A DNA stretch of 23,788 bases from Saprospiraceae bacterium. Lineage in GTDB: Bacteria > Bacteroidota > Bacteroidia > Chitinophagales > Saprospiraceae. Location: assembly GCA_020630895.1 (NCBI GenBank), contig JAHDII010000014.1, forward strand, positions 1 to 23,788, read 5' to 3'. The notes below the pieces were generated by a model that saw only the letters and a program-made list of their open reading frames with translations, was not told the DNA's origin and did no database searches. How positions within the stretch are numbered: position 1 is the stretch's first letter; each line of letters opens with the position of its first letter. Positions 15,996 through 22,435 of this stretch are shown piece by piece. A program made the position numbers and the translations under genes.

Positions 15996-16109
15996 ATTTA
16001 TAGATACTTATATGATTAATTATCAAAATATGTGCCTTGTTTTATTATTTTTCATGAAAGATAAACTTCTAAAAGTACAAATTCCACTAAGAAAAAGTTA
16101 AACTAAGAT

Positions 16110-17414
16110 ATGAATACTTACCTTGCCAGATTTTCAAAAATGGTGGAGGACCTTCAAAACCACCCTAAAGTACAAGTGACTCACTTCCATCTTTTTCCTC
16201 CTGCAACAGATAAACAAATTCTTTTTGTAGAAGAAAAATTAGGATATTCATTAGATGAAAATATAAAGTCTTTTTATCAACAAACAAATGGTTTACAACT
16301 TCTTTGGATTTATAAAACCAATGAACAATTTGATGAGAGTAAACATATTTCACATACTCAAACCCTAGACTTTAATCGACAATATTTTAATTATTATCCT
16401 GAGGATGGTGCTGTTATGATTCGTCCTATAGAGCAAGTTTTTTTATCAGATTGGAAAGAACAAATTTATTTTGATTTCATGTCTAATGATAATCAAGAAA
16501 CATTTATGGGAAACATTTATGGGGAGCTAGAATTTTCTCAAAAAATTAAACCTTTTGACTCTTTTAATAAATATTATGATATGGCGTTTTTCCTTGATGG
16601 CTCATCTAACCCTCCTGTTATTTTAGGGGATGATCATCAGGCTTGTTATACAGATTCTAAGGTTACTGATTTTGCTTCATATCTCGAATTTATTTTAGCT
16701 AATAAAGGTGCTATTTATAGAAGAAAAGGATTCTATTCTGAATATGCAGGACATAAAAAAAATCCTATAGAAACACCTCATTCATTTTTTACAAAAGATA
16801 AAATTTTAGATATTGATGCTTATTTATTAAAAGATATTTTTCCTTTATCTGCCCAAGCAGGAAGTAGCACTACTTCTTTAAATACATCATTAATGCAACA
16901 AATGGCAGAATCTAGCAAACCCATTACTAAAACGCAATTAAAATCAATTATTGAAAAACATTATCAGTTTTTGGCTTCTGGAGGAGCAGGAGGAAAATGG
17001 CAAACGGTTCATGTTTCTGGACTTGTATTAGGAATTTATACTGGAGTTAAAGGAAAAGAAGGAGAACAAGCTGCTTTTGATAGAAAACATATTCCTGCTC
17101 GATTAGAGTTTATAGATTTTTCTTTGCCCTTTGCTAATTTTTGTGGTTGTTTTGCTAAAAGAGTAGATTTTTCAGAATCTGATTTGAACCATTCTTTGTT
17201 TACAGATGCTATGTTAGATGAATGTATTTTTGCTGATGCAAATTTAGCAGGTGTAGATTTTTCTAGAGCAAGTTTAAGAAATGTAAGTTTTATGAATGCA
17301 AATTTACAAGGAGCAGATTTAGAAAATTGTGATTTGACAGGTGCAGATTTTAGAGGAGCAAATTTGGAGGGAAGTCGCTTTCCAGGTGCTATTCTTAAGG
17401 ATGTTAAAATTTAA
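16110..17414 (+). CDS. SMI1/KNR4 (SUKH) domain fused to pentapeptide repeats
   Basis: A 434-residue protein with two recognisable parts. Residues about 25-195 match the SMI1/KNR4 (SUKH) superfamily: 'FPPATDKQILFVEEKLGYSL', 'IKSFYQQTNGLQLLW', then a strand-rich core ending 'SKVTDFASYLEFILANKGAI'. Residues about 331-430 form a pentapeptide-repeat helix of A(D/N)LxG(V/A)(D/N)F units, with the cleanest run ANLAGVDFSRASLRNVSF and continuing through ANLQGADL and ANLEGSRF. Between them lies an unplaced region (about 200-330) with GGAGGKWQTVHVSGLVLGIY. SUKH proteins are known as immunity proteins against contact-dependent or polymorphic toxins and as eukaryotic regulators. No toxin gene is adjacent, so an immunity role is only a possibility. 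There is no signal peptide, so it is probably cytoplasmic. Its stop directly abuts that of the convergent gene. Confidence 0.88.
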   Translation: MNTYLARFSKMVEDLQNHPKVQVTHFHLFPPATDKQILFVEEKLGYSLDENIKSFYQQTNGLQLLWIYKTNEQFDESKHISHTQTLDFNRQYFNYYPEDGAVMIRPIEQVFLSDWKEQIYFDFMSNDNQETFMGNIYGELEFSQKIKPFDSFNKYYDMAFFLDGSSNPPVILGDDHQACYTDSKVTDFASYLEFILANKGAIYRRKGFYSEYAGHKKNPIETPHSFFTKDKILDIDAYLLKDIFPLSAQAGSSTTSLNTSLMQQMAESSKPITKTQLKSIIEKHYQFLASGGAGGKWQTVHVSGLVLGIYTGVKGKEGEQAAFDRKHIPARLEFIDFSLPFANFCGCFAKRVDFSESDLNHSLFTDAMLDECIFADANLAGVDFSRASLRNVSFMNANLQGADLENCDLTGADFRGANLEGSRFPGAILKDVKI

Positions 17415-18860
17415 TTACTTGCAAACATCCCATCTATATTTTTTGTCAAGTGCGGCTCTATAAAAATCATGATTATATTCTTTACACTGATTTCGCTTTT
17501 CTAATATCTCTACAGGAACAGGATGGGTTTTTCCAAAAATAGTTTTATAAGCACACCAAGACATTCCATCAAATAAAATAATACTTTTAGTATATTGATG
17601 CGTATGCAAAATACTCAATCCTACAAGTGCGGGAAAAAGAAGAATAAATATATATTTCAACACCTTTTTATGAATCATATAGTGAATAGAAGCTGCAATG
17701 GTAATACTCAATAATGCTGTAGATTCTATTAAAGCTCTCATTCCAAAACTTCCTCCATACCACCAACACCACCAAGTAGAAACGATATACATATTAATAA
17801 TAAAATGACTCAATAATGCCCAAAAAGAAGCGGGACAATATTTTTTGACTACAATAAATCCTGTAATACATAATATCATTAAAGGAGAATAAATGAACCA
17901 ACCATTTCTAAAACTCAACATCACTCTCCAAAAGAGAGGTTGATCAAACCAAAACCTAGAATTAGGATAAGAATCTACAAACCATGAACCTACTTTTATT
18001 TTATAGTAAATGAGTTGAGGGCTCCAACCTATAACAAACATCAATAATGCTCCTATAATCCAATATTTTTGATTCCAAATCAATTGCAATCGAGGTAAAA
18101 TATCTTTTTTATTTTGAATGCCCCATAATAATGGAATCAAGCCAATCACTAAATTAGGTAATCGTGAACTAGCAATTAATCCCATAGTTAAACCTAATAA
18201 TAATAAAATTTTATAGTTATTATCTGAAATCCATTTTACGGTACACCAAAGCAATAGAGCAAAAAGAAAAAAAGAAAACGCATGGCTCATCATACAATGT
18301 ACCGCTGTATAAAACAACAAATTAGAACCAAAACCTAAGGCAATTAAAGTAAGGGCTACAACATCATCTTTATAATATCTCAATAATACAGATCGAATAA
18401 GAAAAAATGCCCAACACACATAAAAAATACAACCTAATAATACTGCTTTTTTATAGGGCAGTGTCATTCCATTTGCTTCATGTATTGTAGAACGTTTTGC
18501 AAAAAAATGGCCTACTAAAAAAAATGGAGTTGATAAAATTGCAGGACCAATAGCATAGCGATTAATCGTTTTTCCATTGGGTAAATTAATAATCATAGGA
18601 GCTTTGCTAATTCCATAATCTTCATAAAAATTAAATTCTAAATCATTATGAATAAAAATAGCTGGCATATAACCATAATATCCTCCTTGATCATAAATCA
18701 GTAAATTTGTTTTATGAACATATACTTTTTCTGTATTAATAATTGTATTAGCAGATAATGCAAATATTAAAATTACAGCAACAGACCCAAAAGGTTGAGG
18801 TAAATATTTTTTAAAAAAATGTAATATTTTATGAAAGTACTCAAGCACTTTTAATGACAA
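17415..18860 (-). CDS. Polytopic membrane protein, GT-C/GT39-like
   Basis: A 481-residue inner-membrane protein with about ten hydrophobic segments. A periplasmic-looking N-terminal loop holds 'YDQGGYYGYMPAIFIHNDL' and the glycine/tyrosine 'INRYAIGPAILSTPFF'; later blocks are 'HCMMSHAFSFFLFALLLW' and WWCWWYGGSFGMRALIES. This layout recalls the GT-C (dolichyl-phosphate mannosyltransferase-like, family 39) membrane proteins common in Bacteroidota, so it may transfer a lipid-linked sugar, but no catalytic residue can be assigned with certainty. There is no ATG near the start: TTG 18860 or GTG 18848 must be used, bounded by an in-frame TGA at 18864. It lies 9 bases after the small SPOR gene and is the last gene of the operon. 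Confidence 0.8.
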   Translation of the reverse strand: MSLKVLEYFHKILHFFKKYLPQPFGSVAVILIFALSANTIINTEKVYVHKTNLLIYDQGGYYGYMPAIFIHNDLEFNFYEDYGISKAPMIINLPNGKTINRYAIGPAILSTPFFLVGHFFAKRSTIHEANGMTLPYKKAVLLGCIFYVCWAFFLIRSVLLRYYKDDVVALTLIALGFGSNLLFYTAVHCMMSHAFSFFLFALLLWCTVKWISDNNYKILLLLGLTMGLIASSRLPNLVIGLIPLLWGIQNKKDILPRLQLIWNQKYWIIGALLMFVIGWSPQLIYYKIKVGSWFVDSYPNSRFWFDQPLFWRVMLSFRNGWFIYSPLMILCITGFIVVKKYCPASFWALLSHFIINMYIVSTWWCWWYGGSFGMRALIESTALLSITIAASIHYMIHKKVLKYIFILLFPALVGLSILHTHQYTKSIILFDGMSWCAYKTIFGKTHPVPVEILEKRNQCKEYNHDFYRAALDKKYRWDVCK

Positions 18861-18869
18861 TCGTCAATT

Positions 18870-19259
18870 TTATAAATATTCAGAAGGCTTAATTTTATTA
18901 TCTTTTACAGGAAAAGAACTAGGATATTCTTTTCGTACTTTATTTTTGAGTTGTTCTGTTTCTAACTTTGTTCTAAAAGCTCCTACTCTTAACTTATAAT
19001 TAGGAGCTTCATAAGTCCAAATCACAATCAATTCTGGAAATTTTTTAGCAAATTCACCTTTTACTTTTTCCATCTTATGTCTGTCAGTCGAAGAAAGTAT
19101 TTGTACTCTATATCCTAAAGTATAAACTGTACCTTTATTTTCAGAAATATATTGATTCATTACTCTTGATACATTACTATCTTCTATATATGATACTTGT
19201 GCATTTGTATCGATTAAAAGAAGAAAAAAAGATATGAAGAAAAAAAGATATTGTTTCAT
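18870..19259 (-). CDS. Small secreted SPOR-domain protein
   Basis: A 129-residue protein made of a signal peptide (MKQYLFFFISFFLLLIDTNAQ), a short linker, and a SPOR domain from about 45 to 120: 'YTLGYRVQILSSTDRHKMEK' then 'YKLRVGAFRTKLETEQLKNK'. SPOR domains bind denuded glycan strands of peptidoglycan, so it is probably a periplasmic wall-binding protein linked to division or envelope remodelling. It is in an operon with the DeoC-like gene upstream (gap 33 bases) and the membrane protein downstream (gap 9 bases). It is one of two SPOR proteins in the operon. Confidence 0.88.
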   Translation of the reverse strand: MKQYLFFFISFFLLLIDTNAQVSYIEDSNVSRVMNQYISENKGTVYTLGYRVQILSSTDRHKMEKVKGEFAKKFPELIVIWTYEAPNYKLRVGAFRTKLETEQLKNKVRKEYPSSFPVKDNKIKPSEYL

Positions 19260-19292
19260 AACAGATAAAGTTTTGACAAAGGTAATGAATCT

Positions 19293-20003
19293 TTATAAAG
19301 CGTCTTTAATTATTTTTATACTTTTACTTGATGCAATACGTTTTGCTCCTGCTTCAAGTAATAAACGAGCTTCTTTTGATGTTTCAATCCCTCCAGCGGC
19401 TATTACATCTATTGAATCTGAAAGATGTTGTTTTAAAAATTGAACAATTGATGGATTATTTCCTTTACTATTAATTCCTGTAGATAATTTTACATAATCT
19501 ACTTCTGTACAATTACAAATTTCACATAATTTTAGAGCCTCACTCTCATTTAATAAATCTACTTCAAAAATAATTTTAATAGCTTTATCTTTCATGCTTG
19601 TCATTTGAGTTAAAGTCACAATATCATTTTCCACATAGCTCCAATTTCCACTTTTAATAGCATTGAGATTAACTACTGCATCTATTTCATCTGCTCCATC
19701 AATAAATGCTCTTTTAATTTCTTCTACTTTTGCTGCTGTTGAAGAATATCCCATCGGAAATCCAACAACTGTAGCAATTTTAATATTTGTTCCTTCTAAA
19801 AATCTAGAAACTTGTCGTACAAAATAAGGAGAGATACAAATTGAAACAATACCATATTCTATTGCTTCAGCACACAATATTTTAATTTCTTCTTCTGAAG
19901 TATCTGCTTTTATAATTGTATGTTCTAAATATTTAGATAAATGTCCTATTTCTTCTTTCGGAAAAGACGATTCATTTGTTTTGGTTTTCTTATGGTAATT
20001 CAT
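19293..20003 (-). CDS. deoC: Deoxyribose-phosphate aldolase homologue with an altered active site
   Basis: DeoC cleaves 2-deoxyribose-5-phosphate to acetaldehyde and glyceraldehyde-3-phosphate in deoxynucleoside breakdown. From ATG 20003 the protein has 236 residues; a TTG at 20036 would add 11. Family blocks are LEHTIIKADTSEEEIK, VVGFPMGYSSTAAKVEEIK, GADEIDAVVNLNAIKSG, then YVKLSTGINSKG with the Schiff-base lysine (K172 in this numbering), and AAGGIETSKEARLLLEAGA. The second catalytic lysine, K201 of E. coli in VKPAGG, is replaced by isoleucine here (DVIAAGG), and the usual GG(I/V)R arginine is glutamate. The fold is certain; classical aldolase activity is therefore open to doubt. It lies between two SPOR genes in one operon, an unexpected setting for nucleoside catabolism. 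Confidence 0.88.
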   Translation of the reverse strand: MNYHKKTKTNESSFPKEEIGHLSKYLEHTIIKADTSEEEIKILCAEAIEYGIVSICISPYFVRQVSRFLEGTNIKIATVVGFPMGYSSTAAKVEEIKRAFIDGADEIDAVVNLNAIKSGNWSYVENDIVTLTQMTSMKDKAIKIIFEVDLLNESEALKLCEICNCTEVDYVKLSTGINSKGNNPSIVQFLKQHLSDSIDVIAAGGIETSKEARLLLEAGAKRIASSKSIKIIKDAL

Positions 20004-20039
20004 TGGTAGTGTTTTAAAGATTTTATTGTATGTCAAATG

Positions 20040-20711
20040 TTATTCTTTTCTTTTCCTATGAATATAACATTCTACTTTATTATTTTTTAGATGGCTTTCT
20101 GCTTCTTTTGCTGATGACTCGCTAGAATAACGTGCAGCAATGACAGAGAATTTTGTAGAATTTTTAAAATTTACAATTTCAGGAGTATATCCTAATTTCT
20201 TTACAATATTCGATCGAACTTCTGCATTCTTTTTAGAAGAAAATGTTCCTACTACTAAAAGAAAATTATCTGTTCCATTATAAGTTATTGTTGAACTTGT
20301 TGTGGGTACTGTATTTTCCTTTTTTACAGTAGGTTCTTTTTCCTTAGAAGTCGGAGTTTTTATCGTTTCGGGTTCTTTAGTAGAACTATCTTCTTCTTCT
20401 TCTGATTCATCAACAATATCTTTAATAATTGAAGCGGCAATATCCCCACTTTCATCATCATAAGAACTAGGGATAGTTGTAGAAGCTGCAACATCTTCGT
20501 CATCTAAATCTTCTCCTTGATAGTCATAATCATCTACATTAGGATCAAAAGAATCATTATCATCAAGATCATCCCCCTCTTCAATACTTGAAGTTTCAGT
20601 TTTCTTTTTATTATCCATAGATTCTTTAATGCCTTTATAACCAAAATATCCAATAAGTCCTAAAGCCAAAATAAAAATAATAGTGATAATCCAATCCAAT
20701 CCTTTTTCCAT
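20040..20711 (-). CDS. Membrane-anchored SPOR-domain protein
   Basis: A 223-residue protein. A membrane segment at about 7-25 (WIITIIFILALGLIGYFGY) is followed by a very acidic, Ser/Thr-rich spacer (about 35-145: DDLDDNDSF, DYDYQGEDLDDEDV, ESEEEEDSS) and a SPOR domain at about 148-220: 'NFLLVVGTFSSKKNAEVRSN' and 'KFSVIAARYSSESSAKEAES'. This is the classical layout of a division-linked SPOR protein such as FtsN: inner-membrane anchor, flexible spacer to reach the wall, and a peptidoglycan-binding end. It is the first gene of the operon SPOR, DeoC-like, SPOR, membrane protein. No clear -7 element was found upstream. Confidence 0.9.
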   Translation of the reverse strand: MEKGLDWIITIIFILALGLIGYFGYKGIKESMDNKKKTETSSIEEGDDLDDNDSFDPNVDDYDYQGEDLDDEDVAASTTIPSSYDDESGDIAASIIKDIVDESEEEEDSSTKEPETIKTPTSKEKEPTVKKENTVPTTSSTITYNGTDNFLLVVGTFSSKKNAEVRSNIVKKLGYTPEIVNFKNSTKFSVIAARYSSESSAKEAESHLKNNKVECYIHRKRKE

Positions 20712-20919
20712 AATTTTTTTTCTATTTAAAAATATCTATTTGATACTCTAAGATAAGGCATATCATTAATTATTTAGTCGAAAACGAATGATAAACCTAA
20801 CTTATTACATTAATATTAACTTCTTTTTTTAATAAAAGATGCTTTTAAAAAAGAGAAATAGACTTAAATCACCATAAAAAATGAATATTAAAAATAATTA
20901 ATTTTAATAATATGAAATT
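20712..20919. other. Intergenic part with no gene seen
   Basis: About 210 AT-rich bases upstream of the SPOR operon and of the putative RNA. No protein, RNA or repeat was recognised; the SPOR operon promoter should lie here. Confidence 0.5.
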
Positions 20920-20935
20920 TGGCACACATATTGAT
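20920..20935 (+). promoter_or_regulatory. Sigma-54-like (-24/-12) element, tentative
   Basis: TGGCAC, five bases, TTGAT. The GG lies ten bases from the GA, as in the sigma-54 layout GG-N10-GC, but the -12 cytosine is replaced by adenine. An alternative is a weak housekeeping -7 reading, GAAATTTG at 20914-20921. Either would start RNA near 20930-20945, upstream of the terminator at 21037-21068. Confidence 0.25.
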
Positions 20936-20944
20936 AATACTCAT

Positions 20945-21068
20945 ATTATAAGGTTTTTTAATAGCGAAATAAACTCCTTCAAATAAACTAAAGAAGAAAG
21001 ATTTGATTTCAATAAAGGGGGGAATCAAATTCAATTAGCGGTTACTTTATCAAGTAGCCGCTTTTTTT
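20945..21068 (+). ncRNA. Putative small RNA or attenuated leader upstream of the PLP enzyme
   Basis: No ORF explains the strong terminator that ends this region, so I infer an RNA. It holds a stem of ATTTGATT (21001-21008) with AATCAAAT (21023-21030) enclosing a run of six G, then the terminator hairpin. The G-run and two successive stems make it look like a structured leader or an RNA of about 125 bases. The 5' end is a guess. No known riboswitch class was recognised. It could be a free RNA or an attenuator for the gene starting at 21097. Confidence 0.4.
21037..21068 (+). terminator. Canonical intrinsic terminator
   Basis: AGCGGTTACTT (21037-21047) pairs with AAGTAGCCGCT (21052-21062) through 11 positions including one U-G pair, with loop TATC, and is followed by seven T in a row (21062-21068) and more T after. 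It lies 28 bases before the next start codon and has no annotated gene upstream on its strand. Confidence 0.85.
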
Positions 21069-21096
21069 ATTTTTAAGATTCTTCTATTTTTACCAC

Positions 21097-22005
21097 ATGA
21101 AAATACCCATTACTCCAATTCTTGAAATTACTTCTAAAACCTTTCAAAAATCAAATATTCAACTTTTTATTAAAAGAGAAGATTTGAATCATTCTGCTAT
21201 ACAAGGTAATAAACTACGAAAACTAAAATACAATATATTACAAGCAAAATCTGAAGGAAAAAAAACACTACTTACTTTTGGAGGAGCTTTTTCAAATCAT
21301 ATTTATGCAACTGCTGCTGCTGGTACAGCTTTTGGTTTTAAAACTATCGGTGTAATTAGGGGAGAAAAAATAGAGCCTTTAAATGCTACACTTCAATATG
21401 CAAAACAACAAGGAATGCAACTTCATTTTATTTCTAGAGAAAAATATAGAGATAAAGAGAACCCTGAATTTATACAATCTTTAAAAAATAAATTTGGTGA
21501 TTTTTATTATATTCCTGAAGGAGGCACAAATGATTTAGCCATTCAAGGATGTAAAGAGTTAGGTAAAGAAATACATCAGCAGGTTGAATTAGACTTTTGT
21601 TGTATTCCTGTAGGGACAGGAGGAACAATTACAGGTGTTATTCAAGGATTACCAAAGGTTCAAGTACTTGGTTTTTCTAGTTTAAAAGGAAATTTTTTAG
21701 AAAAAGAAATAAAAAATTTATTACCTAAAAATGGGATTCAATATCAAAATTGGAAAGTGATCAATCAATATCATTTTGGAGGATATGCCAAATTTAATCC
21801 CAAACTTATTGATTTTATAAATCATTTTAAACATGTATATAAGATTCAGTTAGAACCTATTTATACAGCTAAAATGATGTTTGGTATTTTTCAATTGATA
21901 GAACAGGATTATTTTCCTAAAGATTCAAAAATTGTTGCTATCCATACAGGAGGACTTCAAGGAGTAAAAGGCTTTAATCAACGTTTTGGAAATCTTTTAA
22001 CCTGA
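21097..22005 (+). CDS. PLP-dependent enzyme, D-cysteine desulfhydrase-like (ACC deaminase family)
   Basis: A 302-residue fold type II PLP enzyme, slightly shorter than the usual 325-340. The PLP lysine is K39 in AIQGNKLRKLKYN. Other family blocks are 'FIKREDLNHS', LLTFGGAFSNHIYATAAAG, YIPEGGTNDLAIQG and the phosphate cradle CIPVGTGGTITG. ACC deaminases carry Glu after the active-site tyrosine and Leu in the last block, while D-cysteine desulfhydrases have Thr at both. Here they are T257 (PIYTAK) and T284 (IHTGG), so D-cysteine desulfhydrase (to pyruvate, sulphide and ammonia) or a related D-amino-acid lyase is the better guess. No signal peptide, so cytoplasmic. The gene follows a terminator-like hairpin by 28 bases, so its expression may depend on readthrough. 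Confidence 0.88.
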   Translation: MKIPITPILEITSKTFQKSNIQLFIKREDLNHSAIQGNKLRKLKYNILQAKSEGKKTLLTFGGAFSNHIYATAAAGTAFGFKTIGVIRGEKIEPLNATLQYAKQQGMQLHFISREKYRDKENPEFIQSLKNKFGDFYYIPEGGTNDLAIQGCKELGKEIHQQVELDFCCIPVGTGGTITGVIQGLPKVQVLGFSSLKGNFLEKEIKNLLPKNGIQYQNWKVINQYHFGGYAKFNPKLIDFINHFKHVYKIQLEPIYTAKMMFGIFQLIEQDYFPKDSKIVAIHTGGLQGVKGFNQRFGNLLT

Positions 22006-22063
22006 TAAATCTTTTTTGGCATAGAATTAGTTTTAGCTGTACTACACTAAAAAATAAGTTATC

Positions 22064-22153
22064 ATGAATTGGCATTTATTTATATCAGAATTACCTGAAA
22101 GAATTGAAGAAAAACCAGAACCTAAACAACAAAAGCCTCGTCCTAAAAAATAA
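22064..22153 (+). CDS. Possible small protein, 29 residues
   Basis: A short ORF from ATG 22064 begins MNWHLFISELPERIEEKPEP and ends PRPKK before a TAA. The first half could be an amphipathic helix; the second is rich in Pro, Lys, Glu and Gln, a composition unlike random translation of this AT-rich DNA, which would give mostly Ile, Asn, Lys and Phe. It sits 58 bases after the PLP-enzyme stop, and a TTTTTTGGCA stretch about 45 bases upstream resembles the end of a -7 element. No homologue is recognised. Confidence 0.35.
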   Translation: MNWHLFISELPERIEEKPEPKQQKPRPKK

Positions 22154-22435
22154 GAGATCGACAATATTCTTCATGTATTTTATGTTTAAACCTTAGCGTT
22201 TTGTTTACTTTTTTTATAAAAAGTATAACACATTTAAACCTCTATTTTCCCGTTATTACAATCAAAACTTATCTATATTACTATCATTAATGTATCTAAA
22301 TATATTTTATGATAGTCTAAATAGTATAATTTTTAAAAATAAGTCTTAGAAAAATATCATAACAAGTATTTTATTTTTCACACCTATAAGACTATTTTTG
22401 GCATCATTAATTTTAGAATCAAACGTAAAATCACC
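22154..22435. other. AT-rich intergenic region before the lipoprotein gene
   Basis: Apart from a -7 element at 22393-22400, I see no gene, RNA or terminator in these roughly 280 bases. Confidence 0.5.
22393..22400 (+). promoter_or_regulatory. -7 element for the lipoprotein gene
   Basis: TATTTTTG is a perfect TAnnTTTG match 35 bases before the lipoprotein ATG. The expected leader is about 28 bases. No TTG at -33 was found. Confidence 0.5.

Noticed and set aside
22009..22020. TTTTTTGGCA as a sigma-54 promoter like the one at 20920
   Set aside because: The -12 GC (or GA) at the required ten-base spacing is absent; it is more like the end of a -7 element.
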